Source: Chelydra serpentina (lineage: Eukaryota; Chordata; Testudines; Chelydridae). Taken from it: a DNA stretch of 64,000 bases. The DNA is taken from contig JBAIAC010000056.1 of assembly GCA_037349315.1 (NCBI GenBank), positions 658,501 to 722,500 of the forward strand. The letters run 5' to 3'. The translations under genes were made by a program, and so were the position numbers. The notes under the pieces are model-generated. The model did no database searches. It was not told the DNA's origin and saw only the letters and a list, made by a program, of their open reading frames with translations. Below, piece by piece: positions 50,573 through 62,337 of this stretch. Every line of letters begins with the position of its first letter. Position 1 is the first letter of the stretch.

Positions 50573-53018
50573 CACAGTCCATCAGGTTTATGTGCATGAC
50601 CCATCAGTATCAGTAGTGGAATGTCAAGTTGGAGATGATATTATCTCAATGTACGCAAAGGTCGGGCGAGGGAAAGCTGGCGAAAAGTTCATAGGGAAAT
50701 ACGGCAGTGGCGAAAGGAATGAAAGAGGAGAGAGGCTGGTAGCGATGGCAGAAATGAAAGAACTGTACGTGGCAAACACCTGGTACAAAAAGAAGATCTC
50801 AAGAAGGTGGACATGGATCGCGCCAAACGCGAATAGTAAGAATGAAATCAACTATATTTTAGTCAATAAAAGGCACATCGTTCAAGACGTCTCTGTGGTG
50901 CAGCCTTTCAACACCGGCAGTGACCATCGCCTGCTTAGAGCGAAGTTGATTTTCGACGAAGCAGTGGAAAAGAAGGCGTTACAGATGGCAAACAGGAAAC
51001 AGCAGCCAAAGACATTCGATGAAGCAAAGCTGAAAAAAGCGATTTCTGGGTTTGACTGGAGCCAGATGGAAAAGTGTGATGAGGACTATAGTATCTTTGC
51101 TGACAAGTTGAGATGTTGCATAAAAGCAGCTGAAATTAAAAAGCTGAAGAAGGCGAAGGGAAGAATCTCGAATGAAACGAAAAGCTTGTTGGAGAAGCGG
51201 AGAAACATGAAAAGGAGCTCGGATAACAACCTCGAGTACTCCATTCTGTGCAAGCTTATATGGTGAATACCGAAGGATGACTTCGAGAACTTCCAGAAAG
51301 AAAAGCTCCTTAAAACAGCTGAATCACGCAAGAGCCTCAGGACATGCAAGCGGGAATTGATGCAGTATAGATTGAGTGTAACAGCATTGAAGAACAGGGA
51401 TGGAGGGACAGTAATTGACAGAGCAGGGATGGAGGAGGTCTGCAAGGACTTCTATACAGAACTGTTCAAATCAAGAATCAACGTCCCCCTCCCAACCCTC
51501 GAAGAGTCAGAAGAACGCGTCCCCCCAATAATCGTCAGCGAAGTCCGAAGTGCACTACACCAGATGAAGAAGGGAAAAGCTCCAGGCAAAGATGGAATAA
51601 CGTCAGAAATGATTTATGCAGGAGGCAAAAAACTTTGGAAGGCCCTCGCTTTAAGATTCAGTCGATATCTTGAAGAAGGAAAAATACCATCAAGCTGGAA
51701 GGAGTCAAATACCATTCTTGCTGCATAAGAAGGGTGATCGAGAAAATCTTAAGAACTACCGCCCTATATGCCTGCTCTCTCACATCTACAAGCTCTTTAC
51801 AAACGTGATAACGAATCGACTTTCGCAGAGTCTGGATGAACAACAGCCGAGAGAGCAGGCAGGGTTTCGAAGAAATTTCAGTACAATCGACCATATATTT
51901 ACCCTTAGAAAGAACGAGGGAATACAAACTCCCGCTGTGCATTGCTTTCGTCGACTATGAAAAGGCCTTCGATAGCGTCGAGTTTAATGCAATATTAAAG
52001 GCGCTCGCAGAGCAGGGCATTAACACGCAGTACATTAGTTTGTTGAAGGAAGTGAATACTGGATGTACAACAGACATTACTCTCCTCAAACTCCCCTCTG
52101 CATCCCAATCGAGAAAGGCGTAAAGCAAGGAGATACAATTTCACCAAAATTATTCACCGCCTGCCTCGAAATGGTTATGAACAAGATCAGTTGGAGGAGT
52201 GGTATCAACATAAACGGACAGCGATTATCTTATCTCAGATTTGCAGACGACATTGTACTAATTGCCGAAAGCACCAACCAACTGCAGAGCATGCTACGAA
52301 GACTTGACAAGAAAAATAGTCAGGTCGGCCTGAAAATGAACCGCAGCAAAACGAAATATAGGCGATCAGACGTCTTACGAAAAGCCCGAATAACAGTAAC
52401 AGGAGAAAACATCGAAGAAGTGGAACAGTACATATATTTGGGCCAAGAAGTTAATATGCGCCAAGACCTGAACGAAGAACTCTCACGAAGGATTCGGGCA
52501 GGATGGTGTGCGTTTAATTCCATCAAGGACGTCCTCAAAGGAAAAATTGACAAGACCACACGTAAAAATATTTTCAATTCAGCAGTGCTGCCAGCCATGC
52601 TGTATGGCAGTGAAACATGGGCATTGACAAAGAGAGAAGAGCAACGGCTGTTGGTAGCTGAAAGGGCAATGGAACAAGCTATGTTGGGAATCTCCCTTTT
52701 GGATCTCATCCCAAATGAAATCATCAGAGAATGCAGCGGTGTGAAAGATATTGTTGTGGAAAGCAGACATAACAAGATGCAATGGGTGGGTCACACAGCA
52801 CGGCTCACGGATAACAGGTGGACCGCAATCATTTCTGAGTGGTACCTGCGAGAACAGAAAAGACCCCCCCGGTCGGCCTCCAAGAAGATGGGAAGATTAC
52901 ATCATTAAACGTTTCGGATGAACGTGGAGAAGAAAGGCAAGACTGCGAGAAGAATGGCAGACGTGTTGTGATCGGCGCAGTCTTAACGACAGCTGAAGAC
53001 CGATTGATCCAGGTGATG
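50573..53018 (+). mobile_element. RTE-clade LINE (nematode RTE-1-like), decayed
   Basis: Endonuclease C-terminus: NAKVG-like YAKVGRGKAGEKFIGKYGSG, NERGERLVAMAEM, RRWTWIAPNANSKNEINYIL, TGSDHRLLRAKL. RT: KGKAPGKDGITSEMIYAGG, KNYRPICLLSHIYKLFTNVI, FVDYEKAFDSVEF, GVKQGDTISPKLFTACLE, LRFADDIVLIAES. C-terminus: YIYLGQEVNMRQDL, MLYGSETWALTKREEQRLL, GHTARLTDNRWTAIISEWY. A stop at 51264 and frame changes near 51725, 51950 and 52080 break it. This is the RTE-1 type, not BovB, because the C-terminal domain has the GSETWALT...DNRWT form. The endonuclease N-terminus is missing. Confidence 0.85.
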
Positions 53019-53149
53019 GCATTTATGAGCTCATTCCTGGTATTGGGTCCAGTTCAGAGGTCCACACTTAAAAAAGAAATTCTGACAACTTGAAAAGGTT
53101 CAGAAAAGAGCTACAAGAGAAGAGATGGGAGGGAAATATTTCCTGCCCT

Positions 53150-53510
53150 GCAAAACTTGTCAAGATTTTAAAAAATATCTCATTCCACATTGAGACAAAA
53201 CCAAGACCTTTTAAAGTTTTTCATTGAGAGAAAGCTCCTCCCTAGAATACCCAGTAGCCTGGGGGTTAAGACACTTATCTGCAAAATAGATGACCCATCC
53301 TCAAGTCTCTGCTCTGTCATTCTCCAACATCCCAGGTGACTTCCCTCCACACCAGGCTCTTGGCTATTCTGGGGTGTATCGTTTTCTGGTTTTGGCCAGA
53401 AATTCCATCCTGGACCTGAGAAAACTATCTCAACAAAAATGTATTGTTACTTGTTTGTTCCCATGAAAAGTTTTGGTTTTGACCAGTTGGCATTTTCTGA
53501 AGAAAATCTA
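53150..53510. repeat. AT-rich element fragment
   Basis: TTTAAAAAATATCTCATTCC ... TTTTTCATTGAGAGAAAGC and AAGTTTTGGTTTTGACCAGT. Degenerate, non-coding. Confidence 0.4.
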
Positions 53511-53574
53511 TTTTGTCATAAAGTCCCTGACTCGTTCTGAACAAGAATGATCACAGTCAGGAAATCCCGCCCTA

Positions 53575-53998
53575 GAGCAAGAGACTAAAGGAGCTGTATC
53601 TATCTCACTTATCCAACAAAGGCTAAGAGGTGACTTATGGTTTGTAAGGACCTCCTCTAGAAGGAGATTTCTGACCAGAGAGGGCTCTTTGATCCAGTAG
53701 AAAAAGGCAGAATGAGATCCAGGGGTTGGAACCTGAAGCAAGACAAATTTAGGCTAGAAATAAGGCACACATTTTAACAGTGAGCAGTATTAACTGTTGG
53801 AACAGCTGACCTAGGGATGGGACAGACTGTCCTTCACTTGCAGTCTTTCGGTCAAGACTGGAAGTTTTTTTAAAGTTATACTATAGCTCTAAAAGAAGTT
53901 ATGGGATTGATGAAAAAATTACTGGGTAAGATTCTCTGACCATTTCTAGCTAGGTCAGACTAGATAATGGTCCCTTCTGGCCCAAGAATCTATGAATC
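53575..53998 (+). mobile_element. CR1/L3 3' fragment
   Basis: GGCTAAGAGGTGACTTATGG, CTAGAAATAAGGCACACATT and the tail CCCTTCTGGCCCAAGAATCT. Decayed ORF2 C-terminus and UTR. Confidence 0.75.
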
Positions 53999-54089
53999 AT
54001 ACTTATTTGTACACATGCTTATGCACACAGAGTGTATCTATTTTACAAGCTGGCTGTATTTTAAAGAATCCTTATTGAGGTTGCAGGAA

Positions 54090-56116
54090 CAAACCATCCC
54101 GATGTGTAGAAAGAAAAGTAAATATGGCAGGCGACCAGCTTGACTTAACAGTGAAATCCTTGCTTGTCTTAAACACAAAAAAGCAGCTTACAAGAAGTGG
54201 AAGATTGGACAAATGACTAGGGAGGAGTATACAAATATTGTTCAGGCATGCAGGAGTGAAATTAGGAAGGCCAAATCACACTTGGAGTTGCAGCTAGCCG
54301 GAGATGTTAGGAGTAACAAGAAGGGTTTCTTCAGGTATGTGAGCAACAAGAAGAAAGTCAAGGAAAGTGTGGGCCCCTTGCTGAATGAGGGAGGGAACCT
54401 AGTGACAGAGGATGTGGAGAAAGCTAGGGTACTCAATGCTTTTTTTGCCTCTGTCTTCACAGACAAGGTCAGCTCCCAGACAGCTGCACTCCGCAGCATG
54501 GTATGGGGAGGAGGTGACCAGCCGTCTGTGGAGAAAGTAGTAGTTCGGGACTATTTAGAAAAGCTGGACGAGCACAAGTCCATGGGGCCGTATGCACTGC
54601 ATCCGAGGGTGCTAAAGGAGTTGGCTGATATGATTGCAGAGCCATTGGCCATTATCTTTGACAAATCATGGCAATCGGGGGAGGTCCCGGATGACTGGAA
54701 AAAAGCTAATGTAGTGCCAATCTTTAAAAAAAGGAAGAAGGAAGATCTGGGGAACTACAGGCCAGTCAGTCTCACCTCAGTCCCTGGAAAAATCATGGAA
54801 CAGGTCCTCAAGGAATCAATTCTGAACCACTTAAAGGAGGGGAAAGTGATCAGGAACAGTCAGCATGGATTCACCAAGGGCACGTCATGCCTGACTAACC
54901 TAATTGCCTTCTATGATGAGATAACTGGCTCTGTGGATGAGGGGAAAGCAGTGGATGTGCTATTTCTTGACTTTAGCAAAGACTTTGATACAGTCTCCCA
55001 CAGTGTTCTAGCCAGAAAGTTAAAGAAGTGTGGGCTGCATGAATGGACGGTAAGGTGGATAGAAAACTGGCTGGATGGTCGCGCTCAACGGGTAGTGATC
55101 AATGGCTCCATGTCTAGTTGGCAGCGGGTATCAAGTGGAGTGCCCCAAGGGTCGGTGCTGGGGCCGGTTTTGTTCAATATCTTCATCAACGACCTGGAGG
55201 ATGGTGTGGACTGCACCCTTAGCAAGTTTGCAGATGACACTAAACTGGGAGGAGTGGTTGATACGCTGGAGGGTAGGGATAGGATACAGAGGGACCTAGA
55301 CAAATTAGAGGATTGGGCCAAAAGAAATCTGATGAGGTTCAACAAGGACAAGTGCAGAGTCCTGCACTTAGGACGGAAGCATCCCATGCACTGCTATAGA
55401 CTAGGGACCGAATGGCTGGGCAGCGGTTCTGCAGAAAAGGACCTAGGGGTTACAGTGGACGAAAAGCTGAATATGAGTCAACAGTGTGCCCTTGTTGCCA
55501 AGAAGGCTAACGGCATCTTGGGCTGCAAAAGTAGGGGCATTTCCAGCAGATCGAGGGACGTGATTATTCCCCTCTATTCGGCACTGGTGAGGCCTCATTT
55601 GGAGTACTGTGTCCAGTTTTGGGCCCCACACTACAAGAAGGATGTGGATAAATTGGAAAGAGTCCAGCGGGGGGCAACAAAAATGATTAGGGGGCTGGAG
55701 CACATGACTTACGAGGAGAGGCTGAGGGAACTGGGATTGTTTAGCCTGCAGAAGAGAAGAATGAGGGGGGATTTGATAGCTGCTTTCAACTACCTGAAAG
55801 GGGGTTCCAAAGAGGATGGATCTAGACTGTTCTCAGTGGTAGAAGATGACAGAACAAGGAGTAATGGTCTCAAGTTGCAGAGGAGGAGGTTTAGGTTGGA
55901 TATTAGGAAAAACTTTTTCACTAGTAGGGTGGTGAAGCACTGGAATGGGTTACCTAGGGAGGTGGTGGAATCTCCTTCCTTAGAGGTTTTTAAGGTCAGG
56001 CTTGACAAAGCCCTGGCTGGGATGATTTAGTTGGGGTTGGTCCTACTTTGAGCAGGGGGTTGGACTACATGACCTCCTGAGGTCCCTTCCAACCCTGAGA
56101 TTCTATGGTTCTATGA
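54090..56116 (+). mobile_element. CR1 LINE with 605-codon open RT frame
   Basis: Open from 54213 to 56030: inter-domain segment, then RT ([46 protein letters not shown]) and the CR1 C-terminus ending [16 protein letters not shown]. The 3' end is complete (GGTTGGACTACATGACCTCC ... ATTCTATGGTTCTATGA). The RT block A reads FSKDFDT instead of FSKAFDT. The endonuclease and ORF1 are missing (5' truncation), so the frame is a fragment without a promoter. The absence of stops and near identity to the copy at 3999-5312 show recent insertion. Confidence 0.93.
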
Positions 56117-57385
56117 AGCATACACCCATTATGCTTTTGCACACATGGCCCATCAAGCTTATGTGTACGGCACATAACTTTTAGATGCCTGAGCATATAA
56201 TTTATCTATGCAGCACTTAACGTATATCCACTGGTTCATAAAAGTTCAGTTATGATGAAAAATGGCTAAAAACTATCAGAAATCCACCCTTCCCAATTTA
56301 TTTGTTACCCCAAATCTATTCAAGATAAACCTCACTAGTAAATTTTGCATGGACAGACAACTTGTTTAAAAGATGTGTCAACAACGAAAGATTCCAAGGA
56401 CAGCTTTTAGCAAGAGTACAATTTCAAAGGCTTTTGATTAGAAACACACTGTACGTAGAGAAACTAAAGAAAAATGTTACAGAAAATTCAAACTACACTA
56501 AAAGAACTTTACGTTTCCACAATCAAACCCTCGAAAAGTTAGGAAATGCCAGTATTAAGGCTGCCCGTGTAATCTTAATTCAGTCCCCTTGTGCATATGC
56601 ATTAGGATCTTTAATTCCATGATCACAGACAATTTGTACCTGGTCTCATTTAGTGCCCAGATTGGACCTGCTCAGGGATGAATCAGGGTTGTGTAGTGAT
56701 AGAGGCTGTTGTCTGTAGGACCTCTGGCCTCATTGATGGCAGAAGTTGGAAGGTGTGCACTATTTGATGGGTGTCCTTAGGCCTACCCAAAACTAAAGGC
56801 CCTCCCCCTTGACCACTATGTCCAGGCTCCAATTAATTATGGGGGATTGGAAGGTTTGTAGAGCATGAGGCAGGGGAATGCAGGGAAAGAACAGAGGGTC
56901 TTGTGGTGTGAATGCTCCCCTGGCGAACTGGATTCTATACCTGCCTCTACCTATGTGATGTAAACCACTTAACCCATCGTTCTCCTAGGTCGTCACTAAC
57001 CCTTGGTTTCTCATTTTCTGGGTGTCTGATTTGCAGAGGTGCTGCACACTCCCAGCCGTGACTGAGGTCAAGGGCAGCTGGGCTTTGACCGTAGACAGAG
57101 CTATGGAAATGCTAAGCACTCTGGAAAACCATCACAAATTGGGCATCCAGAATTAGTAGGCGCTTTTTGACAGTTTTGGCATTAAGTCTCTGTCCCTCAG
57201 TTCCCCAGCTGTACAATGGGGATGCTAGTGCAGAAAAATCCATTCATGACTGCGAAGCACTCGGATATGATTAGTTCAAGTGCCATGGAAATGCCCAAGA
57301 GGATGTAAAGAACTATTGAATAACTCCTCATTCAGTGACAGCGGTGGGGATCCTGTGGAGAAATAGTCAGTGATCATATAATTAA
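56117..57385. other. No recognised gene; one MIR-like SINE
   Basis: An 86-codon frame at 56362-56622 has no domain I recognise and no nearby splice or promoter logic, so I do not call it a gene. 57075-57320 is MIR-like (CTCTGTCCCTCAGTTCCCC, GTACAATGGGGATGCTAGTG). Confidence 0.5.
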
Positions 57386-57394
57386 AATATCATG

Positions 57395-57595
57395 AAAGCA
57401 GCGGTCCCCAAACTGTGCTGTGTACCCCGTGGGGGGCGCAGAGATGTTCGGGGTGTGTGTGTGCGGCTGGGGCCCAGGACAGCCCCAGAGGCTGGGGGCA
57501 GGGAGAGGGCACCAACCAGCTCCACTCCTGCTCCCAGGGCCCCTCTGCCAGCCCCCGCCCCTGCCAGTCCCCACTTACAGCTGAGATTTTTAAGA
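57395..57595. repeat. GC-rich MITE-like fragment (GCGGTCCCCAAACTG)
   Basis: The start AGCGGTCCCCAAACTGTG resembles hAT-type termini (CAGCGGTTC.CAAACTG). The other end is not found. The remainder to 58.1 kb shows only a MIR-like piece at 58015-58085 (TTTTACAGAGTGGGAAACTG). Confidence 0.45.
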
Positions 57596-58119
57596 AGCTC
57601 ATAATTTGCTCAAAGTTAGGGTTTTTTTCCACAGTGGTGGCAAAAGGCACCTCCCTGACCTCAGTGTGACTGTCTCCCTACATTTTTAGTCCTTGCTCCA
57701 AAACATAGAGGTTCTAGAGTTTCTCAAAGAGACTAAGGAAAGATTTTTTTTAACATGGGCAAAACAAGGTATTGTTCCTTAATTTCATTCTCAGAAAAGT
57801 CTAAACTGTTTTAGTTGTTGTGCCTCAGGCAGGGTAACTTTAAAAAACAACAACAAGCCGAGGCAGAGGCCCAGCATGGGAAATTTCAGCCTGAACAGTT
57901 GAAGTTTGGTAAAGTTATAAGCAACTGAAAATAGGGTCTTGCTGGGAAACCTTAACCATAGATGGTGCCACCAGCCCAGCCTATAATGTAAATGTATTTT
58001 CCTTCAGAGTGCGGCAACAAGGAGGGTAAGTAGCATCATCCCAGTTTTACAGAGTGGGAAACTGAGGCACAGAAATGAAGGGGAACAGAGCCCCGACCTC
58101 AGCCCACTTTTGTCCCAGA

Positions 58120-58350
58120 GCCAGGACTAGAAACCAGGCATTGTGACTTCTAGCTCCCTGTGCTCTAACCACTGGACACCACTCCTCCCTTAGGGCTAGA
58201 AACTAGGAGTCCTGACTCCTAGCCGCCACCACCCTATTCTAACCACTAGACACCAATCCTCCCACAGCGCCAAGCATAGAACTCAGGAGTCCTGGCTCCC
58301 AGCCCCCTGCTCTAACACACCAGGTGCCTCTCCACTGCCAGAGTAGAGAC
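58120..58350. repeat. ~66-bp tandem repeat, about 3 units
   Basis: Units with TGCTCTAACCACTGGACACC, AACTAGGAGTCCTGACTCC and TAGCCGCC/AGCCCCC. Same family as 205-345 and 43803-44000. From 58.35 to 59.17 kb there is an (AT)n tract at 58491-58506 and nothing else recognised. Confidence 0.7.
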
Positions 58351-59169
58351 TAAAAGACTGTATCACAATAATGCATATGCAAAAGGGGGCTGAATTCAGT
58401 TTTTACAGGGCCACCTTAACTTTGGTATTTCCTAAGTTTTGACCACGTGACTTAGCAACCTTACTGTTCTTTTAAGGTAACTTTTGTGTGATATATATAT
58501 ATATATCACGGGGGTTGGGTGTGGGGGTGACTGGGGGGCAGAAGAACATGGCACCTGGGAGTTCAGAAACAGAGGGAGAGGGCAGGGCCAGGCCAGCTAG
58601 CACCACCTATTCAGGGAACTGGGATCTTCTGCCTCCCAAACTGGATCTAACTGGTGCAGAGTCCTGGGGATGGGAGGGGAAGCAGTGCCAGAATCTTTGC
58701 CTCCCATTCCTGAGGTGAACTGGGTAGGAAGAGCCAGCTGAGGGGCGTGGGGAGAAGCAGTGATCTAGGCCAAGAGAGTCCCTGGAGGACGTACAGAGGG
58801 ACTTTGTTACAAGGAGGCAGCCAGGGCGTCCGTCCCAGCTCACACCCGGACATGTTTTCTCTTCTAGCCACGCTTCTAACATCGTGCGAGCTGACCTGGA
58901 AGCTCCGTTGGTCCCTGCACATTAGACGGCGCCAGGGTGGGTTTGGCCCAGGAATTCCCACTACACAGAGTGCTGGAGGCAGCTGGGACTCACCGGGCCG
59001 TGCGTGTGGCTGAAACCCTGGGCTGATGTCAACAGAGCTGTGAGAGGGAATTGGGCGCGTCACTTTCCCAGCTTTGGATATCTCAGCCTAGATACACACA
59101 CGCAAACACGCATTGTATAGAGCTATCTACTGTCAGGGTTGAATTATCAAAAGCATCCAAGGGAATTAG

Positions 59170-59572
59170 GCACTATAGCTGGGTGAAATTTTGTGGCCAA
59201 AACTGCAGAATTGGTGACACCAAAATGGTCTGCAAATTTGTGTCGATTTTTTATCAAATTGCTCGTTAAGAAAAAAATCCAAGCAAAAAAACAAAGGGCT
59301 TTGTCTTGATGTTTTCAAAACAAAAGGTTTAAATTTTAATTTCAAAATTTCCTTTTATTTTTTAAAAATCCCCAAACATTTTAAAGTGGTCAAAATTTAA
59401 ATGAAATGGTTCATTTTGAACCCCAAACAATTTTTGTTCAACTTTTCAATGAGCCAAAAATGATGAAAAGTTGCATTTTCGGTCCAACCCGGAACAGTTT
59501 TTCCCCCCCTGACTTTTCAAAATTGTAAATGAACCCAAAAAATCAATTATTTGCCCATCTCTATTAGGCTCA
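59170..59572. repeat. AT-rich element with TIR-like ends
   Basis: CTATAGCTGGGTGAAATTTTG at the left and TTTGCCCATCTCTATTAG at the right are loosely inverted (AGCTGGGTGAAA / TTTGCCCATCT). This is the best-bounded member of the AT-rich family in the window, suggesting that the family is a MITE. Confidence 0.5.
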
Positions 59573-60950
59573 CAGACTTTAAGACCAGAAGGGACCATCG
59601 TGATCACCTAGTCTGATCTGCATATTGCAAGCCACAGAATTTCATCCACCAACTCCTGCAATAGACCCAGAACTTCTGGCTGAGTTACTGACATCCTCAA
59701 ATCATGATTTAAAAACTTCAAGTTACAGAGACTCTACCATTTCCTCTATTTAGTTCAAACCAGCAAGTGACCTGTGCCCCATGCTGCAGAGGAAGGCAAA
59801 AAACCCCAGGGTCTCTGCCAAGCTGACCGGGGGACAAATTCCTTCCCGATTCTAAATATGGTGATCAGTTAGATCAGGGGTGGGCAAACTATGGCTCACG
59901 GGCCAGATCCAACCATTTTAATTTGGCCCTCGAGCTCCTGCTGGGGAAAGGGATCTGGGGCTTGCCCCGTTCTGGCGCTCCAGCTGGGGAGCAGGATTGA
60001 GGGCCGCTCCACGCGACTCCCAGAAGCAGTGGCATGGCCCCCCTCTGGCTCCTACATGTAGGGGCAGCCAGGGGGCTCTGCTCTGCACACTGCCCCCACC
60101 CCAAGTGCCACCCCTGCATCTCCCATTGGCCGGGAACTGCAGCGAATGGGAGCTGCAGGAGCAGCGCCTGCGGACGGGACAGTGCATAGAGCCACCTGGC
60201 TGCGCGTTACCGTAGAAGCGGGAGAAGGGACATGCTGCTGCTTCCAGGAGCTGTCTGAGGTAAGCACCGCCCTGAGCCTGTACCCCTGAGCCTCCCCACA
60301 TGCCCCAACCCTAAGCCCCAGCCCTGATCCCCCTCCCGCCCTCCGAACCCCTCGGACCCAGCACAGAGCATCCTCCTACACCCCAAAGTCCTCATCCCCG
60401 CCCCCCCAAGCCCTCACCCCCTTCCATACCCTGAACTCCTCATTTCTGGCCCCACCCCAGATCCCGCAACCCCCAACCAGAGCCCTCACCCCCTCCCGCA
60501 CCCCAACCCCCATTTTGAGTATTCATGGCACGCCGTACAATTTCTATTCCCAGATGTGACCCTCGGGCCAAAAGGTTTGCCCACCCCTGGGTTAGACCCT
60601 GAGCATGTTGGCCAGACCCACCAGCCAGACACCTGGGAAAGAATTCTCTGTAGTCACTCAGAGCCCTCCCCATGTAGTGTCCCATCATCGGCCATTGGAG
60701 ATCCAGTATTTGCTATTAGCAGTCGAGCATGGGCCATACACATCACACCATCCCCTCCATAAACTTATCAAGCTCAGTCTTGAAGCCAGTTCGGTTTTTT
60801 GCCCCCACTGCTCCCGTTGGGAGGCTGTTCCAGAACTTCTCTCTTCTGATTATTAGAAACCTTCGTCTAATTTCGAGCCTAAACTTGCTGATGGCCAGTT
60901 TATAGCCCTTTGTTCTTGTGTTCACCTTTGCCCTTAACTAAAATCATAGT
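59573..60950 (-). mobile_element. CR1 3' region, antisense, split by a hAT MITE
   Basis: The left part (59573-59866; ACCAGAAGGGACCATCGTGA ... GGTGATCAGTTAGAT) and right part (60598-60950; CCATAAACTTATCAAGCTCA ... CTGATGGCCAGTTTATAGCC) are one LINE fragment in minus orientation. They are related to the fragments at 30420 and 36370. Confidence 0.8.
59875..60589. mobile_element. hAT-type MITE (715 bp)
   Basis: Terminal inverted repeats CAGGGGTGGGCAAAC and GTTTGCCCACCCCTG are perfect over 15 bp. The 8-bp flanks AGTTAGAT and GGTTAGAC match at 6 of 8 positions, as expected for a hAT target duplication. C-rich interior, no transposase. Confidence 0.88.
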
Positions 60951-61204
60951 AGGCACCTAACACAACCAGGTGTGGGAACCTGCTTCCCAGTGGCTCCTTA
61001 GCAAATTCTACCCTCAACGGTTGAAATGCTGCTTTCATGTTGTCCATTTCCGGCCAGCCCTGCTGATTTGGGGATAAAGCAATAAACGTTTTTACAAACT
61101 TTTACCACTGTTCGGTTGGTTTTTTCCACAGCTCAAGCTCATCCTGGCCCGCCTGCCCCATCCCTGCCACTCTGGATGAGATCAATGGGCTCATCTACCC
61201 GATG

Positions 61205-61330
61205 TGCCCCTTGCTGTGCCAGATCAGACCCGTGGGCCCATCTAGCTCGGTATCAGGCCTCTGACAGGGCCAGTGTGGAACGCTTCAGAGCAAGGGATGA
61301 ACTGCCCATAATGTCCCAAGACATACATTC
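61205..61330 (-). mobile_element. CR1/L3 3' end fragment, antisense
   Basis: TGCCAGATCAGACCCGTGGG, CATCTAGCTCGGTATCAGG and CTGACAGGGCCAGTGTGGAA, a diverged reverse copy of the tail at 42272-42500. 60.95-61.2 kb shows nothing recognised. Confidence 0.65.
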
Positions 61331-61589
61331 CTTCCTGTACCCCGAAAGAGGGTCAACTTGTACCCTCAGTCCAAAGGAAAATGTGATGGCATAATCCACA
61401 TCACACTATCATTTTAACCTACCCTGCAAAGAGTCCTGCTCTCTCCAGGGCACTGGGACCTCACTGCCAATGTCCCTCAATCCCGGTGCGGCACTCCCTG
61501 CTATCCCAGCGCTAGGTTCCCTCCACCCACCCAGCTCTGTAATTGCTTAGTAGATTGCATCCTGGAATGGGCCACCAGATACCCCAAGA

Positions 61590-62130
61590 GAACCTGCTTC
61601 AATACAGTAATAAAACCCCCTCCCACCGCACACCCCTCCTTGTCACCTACCACCCCACACTGGAACCTATACTGGGTATCATCATCAAATGATTACAACC
61701 CACACTTGATGGGGACTCAACCTAAAAGGAATCTTCCCTGAACCCCTACTTCTGGCCTTCGAATAGCCCCCCAGCTTCGTCAAGCTCATCCTCAGAAGCA
61801 AACTCCCCAATGAGTGGGACACACCAGCTCAAAGCAGCACCAGACCCTGCCAGGACACCAGCTGTAAAACCAGCAGATATATCCCCACTGCTACAATGAT
61901 CAACAACATCCACAACACACCTTTCACCCCCCCACACACATATGTCCCGTCCTACACACACCTATCACAACATGTGGGGTACCTCATCCAGGGTAATAAA
62001 TGCCCCAGCAACAGCTGTGTGGGTGAAACCAGACCATCACTGCGCTCTCGAATGAACGCACACAGAAAAATGATAAAAGAGAAAAACACCCGAGCACTCC
62101 TGGGCGCAGGGTCACTCCTACCCATTTTGG
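61590..62130 (+). pseudogene. Probable Penelope-like retroelement: linker and GIY-YIG endonuclease remnant
   Basis: A Cys-containing linker (LILRSKLPNEWDTPAQS, then RPCQDTSCKTSRYI) in one frame shifts to HTYVPSYTHLSQHVGYLIQG and NKCPSNSC-VGETRPSLRSR, then MNAHRKMIKEKN in another. The YLIQC..C...YVGET.Q.LR.R.N.H arrangement is the GIY-YIG endonuclease of Penelope-like elements. The Tyr before VGET and one Cys are lost. Truncated and frame-shifted, so inactive. Confidence 0.6.
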
Positions 62131-62337
62131 TGTCCTACGGGGGCACATAAGGTGTAAATCCAGCCCTGTTTGTGTGTGACCTATCTGTTGTTGGCACCTC
62201 CAAGTTGTCTACATCAATGTGTCACTGTTTCACATAATGCTTCAGTGTGTCCTTGAAGCGTGTCTTCTGGCCTCCTCGTGTGCAGTTTGCCCTCTTTCAG
62301 GTTGCCATGCAGCAGCTGTTTTGGCATTCTGGTGTCA

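Noticed and set aside
50573..53018. BovB-type RTE retrotransposon
   Set aside because: Considered because BovB is common in reptiles, but the C-terminal signature (GSETWALTK ... DNRWT) is of the RTE-1 type and BovB hallmarks are absent.
56362..56622. 86-codon plus-strand frame
   Set aside because: No recognised domain, no repeat homology, no splice or promoter context; such a length is expected by chance in AT-rich DNA.
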